Of a stretch of DNA of 64,000 bases, positions 21,825-29,278 are shown in pieces (positions within the stretch are counted from its first letter, which is position 1; each line of letters starts with the position of its first letter). Origin of the DNA: Oscillospiraceae bacterium (lineage in GTDB: Bacteria > Bacillota > Clostridia > UMGS1810). The stretch lies in contig SVJZ01000002.1 of the NCBI GenBank assembly GCA_015068705.1, positions 50,594 through 114,593 on the forward strand, in the 5' to 3' direction. A model generated the notes under the pieces. The model made no database searches. It worked only from the letters and a program-made list of their open reading frames with translations, and was not told the DNA's origin. The position numbers and the translations under genes are program-made.

Positions 21825-22217
21825 TTGAATTGGTTATCACGTTTTATGATGGGAAGATATGGTGCAGACCAGCTTTCCTTTGCTCTTCTGGCACTGGGTC
21901 TGTTGTGTTCCATGCTCTCCCGTGTGCCCGCCTTGCGTTTTTTCTTTTTTCTCTCCTATGCGATTATGGCAGTCATGCTCTTTCGCATGCTCTCGCGCAA
22001 TCCGGTCAAGCGCAGGATAGAAAACGAAAAATTCTTAAAAATCTGGAATCCGGTTGCCGCATGGGGAAAGCTGCAAATGCAGATTTTCCGCGAGCGCAAG
22101 GTGTATCGTTATTTCCGTTGTCCCAAATGCAAAAGCTATGTGCGCATTCCCCGTGGTAAGGGAAAGGTAAAAATCTCCTGCCGGATGTGCCGACACGAAT
22201 TTTTGAAAAAAACCTGA
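21825..22217 (+). CDS. Small membrane protein with C-terminal zinc ribbon
   Basis: Function unknown. About 130 residues: N-terminal MNWLSRFMMGRYG, then hydrophobic stretches around residues 20-60 (FALLALGLLCSML and FFFFLSYAIMAVMLF) that form one or two membrane helices, a basic linker, and a C-terminal zinc ribbon CPKC-X14-CRMC in a very basic context (YVRIPRGKGKVKISC). I chose the TTG start because AAAGGAAG lies about ten bases before it and a promoter fits; the next in-frame ATG at 21846 lacks an RBS. The zinc ribbon would be cytoplasmic. It has its own terminator. Confidence 0.75.
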   Translation: MNWLSRFMMGRYGADQLSFALLALGLLCSMLSRVPALRFFFFLSYAIMAVMLFRMLSRNPVKRRIENEKFLKIWNPVAAWGKLQMQIFRERKVYRYFRCPKCKSYVRIPRGKGKVKISCRMCRHEFLKKT

Positions 22218-22225
22218 TATAAAAT

Positions 22226-22255
22226 AAAAATCCACCCCTTCGGGTGGATTTTTTT
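22226..22255 (+). terminator. Terminator of the zinc-ribbon gene
   Basis: Hairpin AAAAATCCACCC-CTTC-GGGTGGATTTTT followed by T residues, 8 bases after the stop codon. Confidence 0.9.
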
Positions 22256-22257
22256 GT

Positions 22258-22558
22258 ATAACGAAAACCGCCAACTAAGCTGGTGGTTCCAAAGATGCTT
22301 TTTCCGTTGAGCAAATAAAGCCTTCTCCTAGAGTAAACGATGATGAAACGGTATTTTGTAGGGGACGGCCTCCCGGACGTCCCGTATTTCGGGCTGTCGA
22401 GGACGCCAGCCCCTACATTTTTAGATTAAATCAGTATTTACTAGAGGGGGAGCCGTTGGGCAAGCTTGCAAGTGTTAGATTATTCAGTGGGCTTTCAGCC
22501 CAGCTAGCAACAGCGGCTTACAGCTGCAGAGCAGACTACCGGCTTGGCGGGTAGTCAT
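22258..22558 (-). ncRNA. Structured intergenic element, possible orphan HEARO-type omega-RNA
   Basis: No gene fits here, but the minus strand is highly structured. Right after ATGA (22558-22555) comes a hairpin CTACC-CGCCAAGCC-GGTAG, then AAGCCGCTGTTG, which pairs with CAACGGCT further on and encloses GGGCTGAAAGCCC; AGTAAA near 22437 pairs with TTTACT near 22335; the element closes with an ACCACCAGCTTAGTTGGCGG hairpin and TTTT. A start just after ATGA, a 5' hairpin, a GGGCTGAAAGCCC stem-loop and no adjacent ORF recall my memory of HEARO RNAs, the omega-RNAs of IscB elements that also occur as solo copies. This is resemblance only. No IscB or TnpB gene is present. The guide would derive from the dtd 3' end. 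Confidence 0.42.
22357..22417. repeat. Short inverted-repeat element TGTAGGGG...CCCCTACA
   Basis: A 61-base G/C-rich block with 8-base terminal inverted repeats TGTAGGGG and CCCCTACA and inner palindromes (CCCG-tattt-CGGG; GGACGTCC). It differs in composition from its A/T-rich flanks and lies in a loop of the structured element described for this intergenic region. It resembles small dispersed intergenic repeats of gut Clostridia. Only one copy is in this window. Confidence 0.6.
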
Positions 22559-22560
22559 GA

Positions 22561-23016
22561 CTATAATATTTCTGCGCTGTCCAACACCAGCGTAAAGGGT
22601 CCGTCATTCACCAGCGACACCTTCATATCTGCACCAAACACCCCGCATTGGGTGTTTCGAAACAGTCCCTTGCAACGGCTCAGAATATATTCATAAAGCT
22701 CCTGCGCCAGCTCTGCTCTGCCTGCATTGGTAAAGCTAGGGCGGTTTCCCTTTTTGCAATCGGCATACAGGGTAAACTGGGAAACCACCAAAATCTCCCC
22801 CTCCACCTGCTCGATGCTCAGGTTGGTTTTCCCGTCGGCATCTTCAAAAATACGAAGCCTGGACACCTTTTCTATCATCTTGTCGGCAATCTCGTGTGTG
22901 TCGGTATTGGACACCCCCACCAAGAGCAGATAGCCTCGTCCGATTTGTCCCGTAACCGCACCATCCACCTCAACCTTTGCCTCGGATACGCGTTGCAGTA
23001 CAAATTTCATATTCAT
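22561..23016 (-). CDS. dtd: D-aminoacyl-tRNA deacylase
   Basis: Removes D-amino acids mischarged on tRNA. The 151-residue protein matches Dtd along its length: MKFVLQRVSEAKVEVDG at the N-terminus, the SQFTLYADCKKGNRPSF motif near residue 80 and the C-terminal Gly-cisPro signature VSLVNDGPFTLVLDS. Two starts are possible: the ATG at 23016, which overlaps the upstream stop as ATGA, and the ATG at 23010, which better fits the family N-terminus and lies ten bases from GGAG. The stop is only a few bases from the structured intergenic element. Confidence 0.96.
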   Translation of the reverse strand: MNMKFVLQRVSEAKVEVDGAVTGQIGRGYLLLVGVSNTDTHEIADKMIEKVSRLRIFEDADGKTNLSIEQVEGEILVVSQFTLYADCKKGNRPSFTNAGRAELAQELYEYILSRCKGLFRNTQCGVFGADMKVSLVNDGPFTLVLDSAEIL

Positions 23017-23369
23017 TCAACTCCATTTATCTGTTTTCTCACCACAAGTGCCGTTATCCCCATAGAGAGTAGACTCACCGTAAAATATATCAACGAATAC
23101 ACCACCGGAAATGCAGTTTGATAGGTAAGGGATGAAAATACCCAGAACAAAACTGCTGTTACCATAGGAGTAAACCAAAAATGTTTCACATCTTTTCCTG
23201 AAAGGAACCCTACCCAGGCAGAAATCGCGGGATATACCGCAAAGAAAAAGGTCAAGGCTACCAACATGCCTGCCTCTGCTTTCACAGTATGGACGGCAAC
23301 GAGCGGAAGGACCAACATGGATATAACAATTATGGTCAATATCATGCCCATTCTTTTTATAAAACTCAT
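23013..23369 (-). CDS. Small integral membrane protein, unknown
   Basis: I do not recognise this family. The 118 residues form four hydrophobic segments (about residues 9-25, 34-56, 66-82 and 85-108) with few charged residues between them; a GKDVKHFWF loop separates the two halves. There is no signal peptidase site or cofactor motif. The start has a strong AAAGGAGGGG. It is coupled to dtd by a 4-base overlap, so it is probably expressed with it. Confidence 0.75.
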   Translation of the reverse strand: MSFIKRMGMILTIIVISMLVLPLVAVHTVKAEAGMLVALTFFFAVYPAISAWVGFLSGKDVKHFWFTPMVTAVLFWVFSSLTYQTAFPVVYSLIYFTVSLLSMGITALVVRKQINGVE

Positions 23370-23439
23370 ACACGCCCCTCCTTTGTCTGGTTTGATTCAA
23401 GCCGGTATCAGTCCGGGGATAAAACGCTATATATCCTGC

Positions 23440-24192
23440 TTACAACTGCTCCATGCTAGTTCGTATCGCCTGGTCAGGGGTACACTTTTCCGCAAACACC
23501 TTATTCTTGTCTTCAACTTTAATAAATTCATGATAATAGCGCACGCCAAATTCCCGGAGCGATTGAGCCGAAAAATGGAGTTTGTCCGGATTTGACCCCA
23601 ATCCTTCTGCCGAAACAAAACCCGTCATATCATTGTGCGCAGCCATGTTTTTCAGTGCATCATTTACCTTGCCGTAATTTTTCAGATTATCATCTAATGG
23701 GCATTGTGACAAGAAGTCGCCAAGACCGCCCAAAAGAAACGGCACATCATAAAGATTCAGCCGTTTGCGGAATTCATGCATGATATTGCTAAACTTTTCC
23801 TGATACAGGGGGTATAAATGCGGTGAACAGTCCGCCTCCCCCTGATGCCATAAAACCGCACAAATGGTGGATGTTCTCGATGCCAGTTCAGACAGATAGC
23901 ATGCGTGGTCAAACAACAATCCACCAGGTTGCCATTGGTCGAGAGAAGTTCCGCCGTCGGCACACGGGATGATTCCAACATCCACCTGTTTTTCCTTTGC
24001 ATAGCAGTCTGCAAAACTTTCTGCCAGAGATATTCCCGAAAAAGGGCGGTCGGGGTTTACAGGAAAAAACATGGGCTGCCATCTCCCGTTCCTTAGCACC
24101 ATCAACCGTTCGTTTTGGATGGGTTCCACTTCGTCCTGAAACCCTCTCCCTGCCATGTTGGATTGTCCTATCAGCAATATAGAATGAATCAT
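23440..24192 (-). CDS. SGNH-type carbohydrate acetylesterase (sialate O-acetylesterase domain)
   Basis: Probably removes acetyl groups from sugars in the cytoplasm, since no signal peptide is seen. About 250 residues; block I is LLIGQSNMAGRG with the nucleophilic Ser near residue 11, block III-like VLWHQGEADC lies near residue 116, and the C-terminal catalytic pair appears as DKLHFSAQS. This is the SASA (DUF303) layout. The start at 24192 is preferred over the ATG two codons upstream because AAGGAG then lies eight bases away. It has no obvious partner; a small membrane protein gene follows after 70 bases. Substrate is not predictable. Confidence 0.87.
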   Translation of the reverse strand: MIHSILLIGQSNMAGRGFQDEVEPIQNERLMVLRNGRWQPMFFPVNPDRPFSGISLAESFADCYAKEKQVDVGIIPCADGGTSLDQWQPGGLLFDHACYLSELASRTSTICAVLWHQGEADCSPHLYPLYQEKFSNIMHEFRKRLNLYDVPFLLGGLGDFLSQCPLDDNLKNYGKVNDALKNMAAHNDMTGFVSAEGLGSNPDKLHFSAQSLREFGVRYYHEFIKVEDKNKVFAEKCTPDQAIRTSMEQL

Positions 24193-24360
24193 CACCATCT
24201 CTCCTTATTCTAAAAAAACAAGTCTGCTTTGTGGTTAATGTTGGTAAAAACAAAAATTCCTTTCCCCAACCAACCCCCATACAATCCACACCCATTTCTC
24301 CTCCACCATTCGGGTGCTACATCCATTCTACCACAAATTCCCTTGCTCTGCAAGCCATCA

Positions 24361-24398
24361 AAAAAACCAAAAGAGCACGGGGGTTTCCCATGCTCTTT
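24361..24398 (-). terminator. Terminator of the oxidoreductase-epimerase operon
   Basis: Stem AAAGAGCA/TGCTCTTT with an inner GGG/CCC and a T-rich 3' side on the minus strand, just after the epimerase-like gene. The 168 bases between it and 24192 hold no gene that I can see. Confidence 0.75.
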
Positions 24399-24415
24399 GT
24401 TTGTATTTATTTTGC

Positions 24416-25252
24416 TTACAGGCCCAAAGTTTTCAGATATTCACGGCTCTTTTTCGCATCGCCCAGCGGATCGCCATCGGGGGAGTTATCCTGTTCTACC
24501 ACCACATACTCCACGCCCGCCTTCTCGGCAGCCGCCAGAATAGCCGGGAAATCCTGAATGCCATAGCCTACCGGACGGAACTCAAAACCTTTTTCCTCCT
24601 TGGGCACATCCTTCATTTCCTTGCCGTTTTCATCGATAAGCGCATACACCGGACCGCCGCCCAGCTTGCTGCATACAAAATCCTTCAGGTGAAGCACCTT
24701 GATGCGTCCTGCGTATTTTTCCACATATTCAGCCGGATTTACGCCTGCATAGTGTACCCAGCAGGTATCAATCTGCGGCATGAGCACATCTGCCGAAATG
24801 GTTTCATACATCCAGTCGAGCAGATATTTACCATCATAGGTATTAAACTCAAAATCATGGTTGTGATACATCAGCTTGATGTCATTGGCCTTGAGCAACT
24901 CGCCCACCTTAGTGAAATTCTCCACCGTTTCAGCACGACCTGCATCATCCGACAGATTTTCAATCGGATACCACGGAATAGCGCAGTAGGTCGCACCGAT
25001 GGTTTTGAGGTAATTTACCATATCCATCGCACCATCGCCCAAAAACGGATCAATGCCCTGGTGCACCGAGATACAGGTCAGACCGTGCTTATCCAGCAAT
25101 GCCTTTACCTCATCGGCAGTTTTATCAAAATAGCCTGCAAATTCCACATAGTCATATCCCATTGCTTTCACTGCACCAAGTGCCGCATCCATATCCTTTT
25201 CCATGGCATCACGGATGCTGTACAGCTGCAGGGCAACCTTAAACTGTTTCAT
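24416..25252 (-). CDS. Sugar phosphate isomerase/epimerase-like TIM barrel protein
   Basis: Member of the AP endonuclease 2/xylose isomerase-like fold, 278 residues. Metal-ligand candidates typical of the fold are visible: ISVHQG, LMYHNHDFEF with its His-Asn-His, MPQIDTCWVHYAG, KVLHLKDF and the Glu in VVVEQDN near the C-terminus. The start at 25252 follows GGAGG by eight bases. It is 16 bases downstream of a Gfo/Idh/MocA oxidoreductase; this pairing is common in catabolism of inositols, keto-sugars and glycosides, so it probably isomerises or cleaves an oxidised sugar. The exact reaction is unknown. Confidence 0.88.
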   Translation of the reverse strand: MKQFKVALQLYSIRDAMEKDMDAALGAVKAMGYDYVEFAGYFDKTADEVKALLDKHGLTCISVHQGIDPFLGDGAMDMVNYLKTIGATYCAIPWYPIENLSDDAGRAETVENFTKVGELLKANDIKLMYHNHDFEFNTYDGKYLLDWMYETISADVLMPQIDTCWVHYAGVNPAEYVEKYAGRIKVLHLKDFVCSKLGGGPVYALIDENGKEMKDVPKEEKGFEFRPVGYGIQDFPAILAAAEKAGVEYVVVEQDNSPDGDPLGDAKKSREYLKTLGL

Positions 25253-25268
25253 GTTCAAAACCTCCTGA

Positions 25269-26438
25269 TTAATATTCGGGAATTTCAATTTCAATCTCGC
25301 GTCCCAGTGCACTCGACTTCATGATACCGTCGATGATAGCCTGATTGTAAATAATCTGGCTGGTGGGGATGGGGGCCTCGGTGCCGTTTTTCACTGCATC
25401 CAGGAAGGAGCGTATCTTTTTGTAAAACAGCTCATCCTCAGGTGCATCACCCGGTACAATCTCGGGAACAACGGTTGCCACAGGGCTGCCAGCCACATCA
25501 TGGTAGATGGTCATGGGACCGCCGGTAGTGCCATTCCAGCACTCGGTGGAAGGAATGCGCAGACTACCCTTGGTGCCCATGATGATGGTATCGCCCGGGG
25601 TATCCAGGTGCATATCCCATGCAATACGGAAGTCCAGGGTAATGCCACCCTCCAGGCGAATGAATGCAGCAGCAAAATCGTCCACCGAGAATAAATCCGC
25701 ATATTCCGGATGTTTGGGATAGGTTTTGGGGTTTTTACCAAAGAAATCGGTTTTGATACCGGTAACGGTAAGCGGCTTGGGATAACCCACTGCATTGAGC
25801 ACCATATCCAGCGAATAGCAGCCGATATCACCCAAAGCGCCTACGCCTGCAGTTTTATCCTCAATGAAAGTGGTACCAAACGGGGTGGGAATACCCTTGC
25901 GGCGACCACCGCCGGTCTGGATGTAATAGATATCACCCAGCTCACCCGAATCTACAATCTTTTTAATCATCTGCATATTGGCGTCCAGACGGGGTTGGAA
26001 ACCGACCGAAACAATTTTTCCACTCTTTTTCTCTGCACGGCAGATTTCTGCTGCCTCCTCGATGGTAACGCACATGGGTTTTTCCAACAGTACGTTTACA
26101 CCCTTTTCCAGTGCATAGATGGTACACTCGGCATGGGTACGGTTGTAAGTACATACACTCACTGCATCCAGCTCAGGCTCTGCATCCAGCATTGCCTTGT
26201 GGTCGGGATAGCAACGAACACCCTCCACGCCAAATTTTTTGAAGAATTCCTCTGCCTTACCGGGCACTAAATCTGCGCCTGCGATGATTTCCACATCAGG
26301 CATCATCTTATACTGCTCAATGTGTGCCTCTGCAATCCAGCCGGTACCGATGATACCAACCTTAAGCTTTTTGGATGCGTCAATGCTGTTCTTTTCCTGA
26401 TCAAACTTAAATGCGTCCAGACTTGCTGCTTTTGCCAT
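25269..26438 (-). CDS. Gfo/Idh/MocA family oxidoreductase
   Basis: NAD(P)-dependent sugar dehydrogenase, 389 residues. The Rossmann motif VGIIGTGWIAEAHIEQY begins near residue 27, the EKPMCVTIEEA segment contains the catalytic-site Lys-Pro, and the C-terminal beta-sheet domain holds GALGDIGCYSLDMVL, with the Asp and Tyr positions typical of the family. An N-terminal extension of about 20 residues (MAKAASLDAFKFDQEKNSID) precedes the fold. The start at 26438 is preceded by AAGGAGGAG; an open stretch upstream is ignored. It is the first gene of a two-gene operon, divergent from an AraC regulator. Confidence 0.9.
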   Translation of the reverse strand: MAKAASLDAFKFDQEKNSIDASKKLKVGIIGTGWIAEAHIEQYKMMPDVEIIAGADLVPGKAEEFFKKFGVEGVRCYPDHKAMLDAEPELDAVSVCTYNRTHAECTIYALEKGVNVLLEKPMCVTIEEAAEICRAEKKSGKIVSVGFQPRLDANMQMIKKIVDSGELGDIYYIQTGGGRRKGIPTPFGTTFIEDKTAGVGALGDIGCYSLDMVLNAVGYPKPLTVTGIKTDFFGKNPKTYPKHPEYADLFSVDDFAAAFIRLEGGITLDFRIAWDMHLDTPGDTIIMGTKGSLRIPSTECWNGTTGGPMTIYHDVAGSPVATVVPEIVPGDAPEDELFYKKIRSFLDAVKNGTEAPIPTSQIIYNQAIIDGIMKSSALGREIEIEIPEY

Positions 26439-26493
26439 AATTCTTCTCCTCCTTATTTTCCGGTTGCATTTCCGGAATTTCTGTGTTAAGATT

Positions 26494-26522
26494 ATTATAA
26501 CATCACAATATACCGAAAACAA
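26494..26522 (-). promoter_or_regulatory. Promoter of the oxidoreductase-epimerase operon
   Basis: TTGTTT, 17 bases, TATAAT on the minus strand. It lies in the 135-base divergent gap facing the AraC-family gene, the natural place for that regulator to bind; I could not pick out a clear repeat operator. Confidence 0.65.
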
Positions 26523-26573
26523 TGATAATATTATCCATTTTTTGAACAATATTGACTTTTTGGAGGCATTTGT

Positions 26574-27419
26574 ATGAAATACGAGATTGTGCCAAACAGC
26601 CTGCCCAACATTCCAATCAGACTGGAAAATTTCTCAAAACCTTCTCCCATTCGCCCGGTCAGTGATCCCCATCTGCACGATGAAGTGGAGCTTCTCTATG
26701 TGCATCAGGGGGCAATGTCCTGCACCGCCGATAAGCAATATATCATCCCTGCCGGTGGGATAATGTTTCTGAATAGCCGCATTCCGCATAGCACCGATGT
26801 AGTGGAAAATGGTACCGTTTCAGCGTTGGTGCAATTTCGGGTGGATGCTTTTTCGGGCGATACCAATCCGGTACGCAAAAGTCTGGCGCAGTTTATCAGT
26901 GCAGGCGGTTGTGGCAGCTATCTGTTTGGCACAGGAGAAACCGAACTGCAAACCTGCATCACCGGCATTATGAACGAATATACCCACAAAGGTGAGGCAT
27001 ACGAAATCTACATACGCGGATTCATCTATCAGATTATGGGCTTTCTTTACCGCAAAGGAATTCTGGCAAGCACCGAACAGATGTTTAACCTGCGACTGAT
27101 TGAACGGGTCTTTCCGGCACTGGAATATATTGATCATCACTATTCCGAACCCATTACCCTCGAGCAAATCAGCGCGCATCTGTCCCTCAATCCCAACTAT
27201 TTCTGCCGTTTGTTCAAGCGAGCCACAAACCGCACCTTTACCGAATATCTCAATTTTGTGCGCATCTTAAAATGCGAGCCGCTACTTAGAGAAAAATCCC
27301 GCTCCATTGAAGAAATTTCTCAGGAAACGGGATTTTCATCAGCTTCTTATTTTAATCGTACCTTTAAAAAATACAAACACTGCACACCAACCGTGTATCG
27401 GAAACTCAAAAACGATTGA
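26574..27419 (+). CDS. AraC-family transcriptional regulator
   Basis: The 281-residue protein has an N-terminal cupin-like sensing domain (LHDEVELLYVHQGAMS, then PHSTDVVE) and a C-terminal double helix-turn-helix (ISAHLSLNPNYFCRLFKRAT and IEEISQETGFSSASYFNRTF, ending KKYKHCTPTVYRK). The family typically senses a sugar or derivative. Being divergent from the Gfo/Idh-epimerase operon, it is likely to control it. Its stop abuts the stop of the convergent isochorismatase-like gene with no bases between. Confidence 0.92.
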   Translation: MKYEIVPNSLPNIPIRLENFSKPSPIRPVSDPHLHDEVELLYVHQGAMSCTADKQYIIPAGGIMFLNSRIPHSTDVVENGTVSALVQFRVDAFSGDTNPVRKSLAQFISAGGCGSYLFGTGETELQTCITGIMNEYTHKGEAYEIYIRGFIYQIMGFLYRKGILASTEQMFNLRLIERVFPALEYIDHHYSEPITLEQISAHLSLNPNYFCRLFKRATNRTFTEYLNFVRILKCEPLLREKSRSIEEISQETGFSSASYFNRTFKKYKHCTPTVYRKLKND

Positions 27420-27935
27420 TTATCTCTTTATGGTAATCTGGCACTGCTGCATGGTGGTCAGTGCCGCCTCGTGAGTTTGGGGGGTAACACCTGCACAACA
27501 GGTGGCATCCACCGAAATCTCTGCTTCGGGAAGATATGCCTTGAGCAATAGTGCATTGCTGACCACACAGATATCGGTACATAGCCCCACCAATTCAATA
27601 TCGGTAAACATCCCCGCCGTCACAAAATCAGCAAGCATCAACGAGCCAAAGGTGGGCTTATCAAAAATGATTGCCGCTTCCCGTTTGAGCTCATCTGCCA
27701 GCTCCCAACCATGAGTATCCTGCACACAGTGTAGCACCGGGAGCTTTTTTCCCTCCATGGTATGCGGATAAAATGCACTATGGGTATCACGGGTATACAC
27801 CACCGGTGTGCCCTCTGCCTCTGCACGGGCAACCTTTTCTGCCACTTTGGGCAATATTTCCTGTGCCTCGGGTGTGCCAAGCGACCCAGTGATAAAATCA
27901 TTTTGCATATCCACTACAATCAACAGTTTTTTCAT
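27420..27935 (-). CDS. Isochorismatase-like cysteine hydrolase (nicotinamidase-like)
   Basis: The 171-residue protein shows the family triad: Asp near residue 9 in VVDMQNDF, a Lys in FDKPTFGS near residue 93, and the nucleophilic Cys in GLCTDICVVSNALLL. Members hydrolyse nicotinamide or related amides, and the size and sequence resemble nicotinamidases more than isochorismatases. It lies ten bases downstream of a cysteine-synthase-like gene on the same strand, so the two are probably co-transcribed, which gives no clear pathway. If it is a nicotinamidase it acts in NAD salvage. Confidence 0.85.
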   Translation of the reverse strand: MKKLLIVVDMQNDFITGSLGTPEAQEILPKVAEKVARAEAEGTPVVYTRDTHSAFYPHTMEGKKLPVLHCVQDTHGWELADELKREAAIIFDKPTFGSLMLADFVTAGMFTDIELVGLCTDICVVSNALLLKAYLPEAEISVDATCCAGVTPQTHEAALTTMQQCQITIKR

Positions 27936-27945
27936 GAAATTCTCC

Positions 27946-28944
27946 TCATTTGCACGGATGTGCCGTTACACCAATCAATTCTATTTCATCCCAAATCCTT
28001 TTCGCCGATTCCTGCGCCTTGGCATAATCGGTGGAAAGGTATTTTTTACTGTCATCGGCAAACACGGTAACAAAGGTGCTGTCTGCGCCCAACTCCTCCT
28101 GTGCCTTCACACAACCCAGGAAATTGGCGCCCGACGAAACACCCACGCCCAACCCAAGCTTTCTGGAGAGCATCTGCGCCATGGCAATGGCATCGCCATC
28201 ATCCACCGAAACCACCGAAGAAAGTTGATCCAGTTTTACAATATCCGGAATAAATTCATCCGAAATTCCGTAGATGCGGTGTTTTCCCACCTTATGACCG
28301 GTAGAGAGTGTGGGGGAATTTTCCGGTTCCAGCGGATGGACACGGCATGCAGGATTTTCCGCACGCAGACGGTTTCCCAGTCCCATCACGGTACCGCCGG
28401 TTCCCACCCCTGCCACCACCCCGTCTGCAGTAAGACCAAGTGATTTCAGTTGCCCTACAATCTCCTCCGCGGTGGTTTTTTCGTGTGCAATTACATTATC
28501 CTCATTGGAAAATTGGCGTGGCAGGTATGCCCCCTGTTTGCCCAACTCCTCTGCCATGGCAATGGATCCGAGAAAACCGCCCTCCTCACGGGAAACGAGT
28601 TTTACCTGTGCACCATAGCTTTCCATCAGGCAAATACGCTCTGCGCTCATCCAGTCTGGCATATAAATCACCACCGGATGCCCCAATAGCGTTCCCAATG
28701 CAGAAAAGGAGATGCCGGTATTACCGCTGGTTGCCTCGGCGATGGTCTGCCCGGGGACGATTTCTCCCATCTGGTAGGCACGTTCCAATATGTAATGTGC
28801 AACTCTGTCTTTGATGCTTCCGGTCATATTAAACCATTCCGCTTTGGCAAAGATACGGCGCAACCTGCCGCGGTAGCGGAATGTAATTTCCAGAAGCGGT
28901 GTATGTCCAATCATGGGCGCAATCCGCCCAAAGAGTTCCTGCAT
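27946..28944 (-). CDS. PLP-dependent cysteine synthase-like protein
   Basis: Fold type II PLP enzyme of 332 residues. Near residue 40 is [13 protein letters not shown] with the Schiff-base Lys; [10 protein letters not shown] is the substrate loop and [12 protein letters not shown] binds the cofactor phosphate. The C-terminal Ser contacting the pyridine N is likely in GVSSGAN. It differs enough from standard CysK that cystathionine beta-synthase-like or other amino-acid roles are possible. The ATG at 28944 has GGGGGA seven bases before it; a TTG five codons earlier is less likely. It is transcribed behind a roughly 200-base leader and followed by the isochorismatase-like gene. Confidence 0.85.
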   Translation of the reverse strand: MQELFGRIAPMIGHTPLLEITFRYRGRLRRIFAKAEWFNMTGSIKDRVAHYILERAYQMGEIVPGQTIAEATSGNTGISFSALGTLLGHPVVIYMPDWMSAERICLMESYGAQVKLVSREEGGFLGSIAMAEELGKQGAYLPRQFSNEDNVIAHEKTTAEEIVGQLKSLGLTADGVVAGVGTGGTVMGLGNRLRAENPACRVHPLEPENSPTLSTGHKVGKHRIYGISDEFIPDIVKLDQLSSVVSVDDGDAIAMAQMLSRKLGLGVGVSSGANFLGCVKAQEELGADSTFVTVFADDSKKYLSTDYAKAQESAKRIWDEIELIGVTAHPCK

Positions 28945-29021
28945 GATGTTTTCCCCCAATTTTTTCGTCTTATTGCTATTATAGAATCAGTACACAATTC
29001 AGATGCCAATTCTACCAGAAA

Positions 29022-29064
29022 TAAAAATGCTTGCTTGCAAGGCCATTTTTACGCCACCGTCAAT
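29022..29064 (-). promoter_or_regulatory. Leader hairpin A, terminator-like, before the cysteine synthase-like gene
   Basis: On the minus strand ATTGACGG is followed by GCGTAAAAATGGCCTTGCAA and GCATTTTTA: arms AAAAATG and CATTTTT with an inner CTTGCAAG, ending in T residues. The same motif occurs at 32167-32204 before an SLH gene. It may act as an attenuator. Between it and the promoter lie two further palindromes: GCGGTC-gcaa-GACCGC near 29071 and a near-perfect 23-base A/T-rich palindrome at about 29109-29131. Confidence 0.5.
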
Positions 29065-29140
29065 TAACGCAGCGGTCGCAAGACCGCCAAAAGCCGAATG
29101 GTTTTTGGGGATTTTATATTATAAAATCCCGTATGTGTTA

Positions 29141-29169
29141 ATTATATGATTTTTTGTGCAAAAAATCAA
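29141..29169 (-). promoter_or_regulatory. Promoter A for the cysteine synthase-like operon
   Basis: TTGATT, 17 bases, TATAAT on the minus strand, about 200 bases upstream of the start codon. The sequence around the -35 (AATAATGGTTGATT) is nearly the same at promoter B (AATAACGGTTGATT near 32291). Confidence 0.7.
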
Positions 29170-29188
29170 CCATTATTTGCAAAATAGC

Positions 29189-29218
29189 AAAAACAACGCA
29201 CCCTTTTAGATGCGTTGT
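29189..29218 (-). terminator. Terminator of the SLH gene pair
   Basis: Stem ACAACGCA/TGCGTTGT followed by TTTTT on the minus strand, 60 bases after the stop of the second SLH gene. It resembles the ppdK terminator at 32388-32418. Confidence 0.8.
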
Positions 29219-29278
29219 TTTTTTGTTTGTTCACTACTCCATCCACCAAAAACCTTCCAGTGGCTTTGGTTCAAGATA

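Noticed and set aside
28945-29278. T-box or SAM riboswitch before the cysteine synthase-like gene
   Set aside because: The leader has several hairpins, but I found neither the T-box bulge sequence nor the conserved SAM-I core. The shared cassette explanation fits better.
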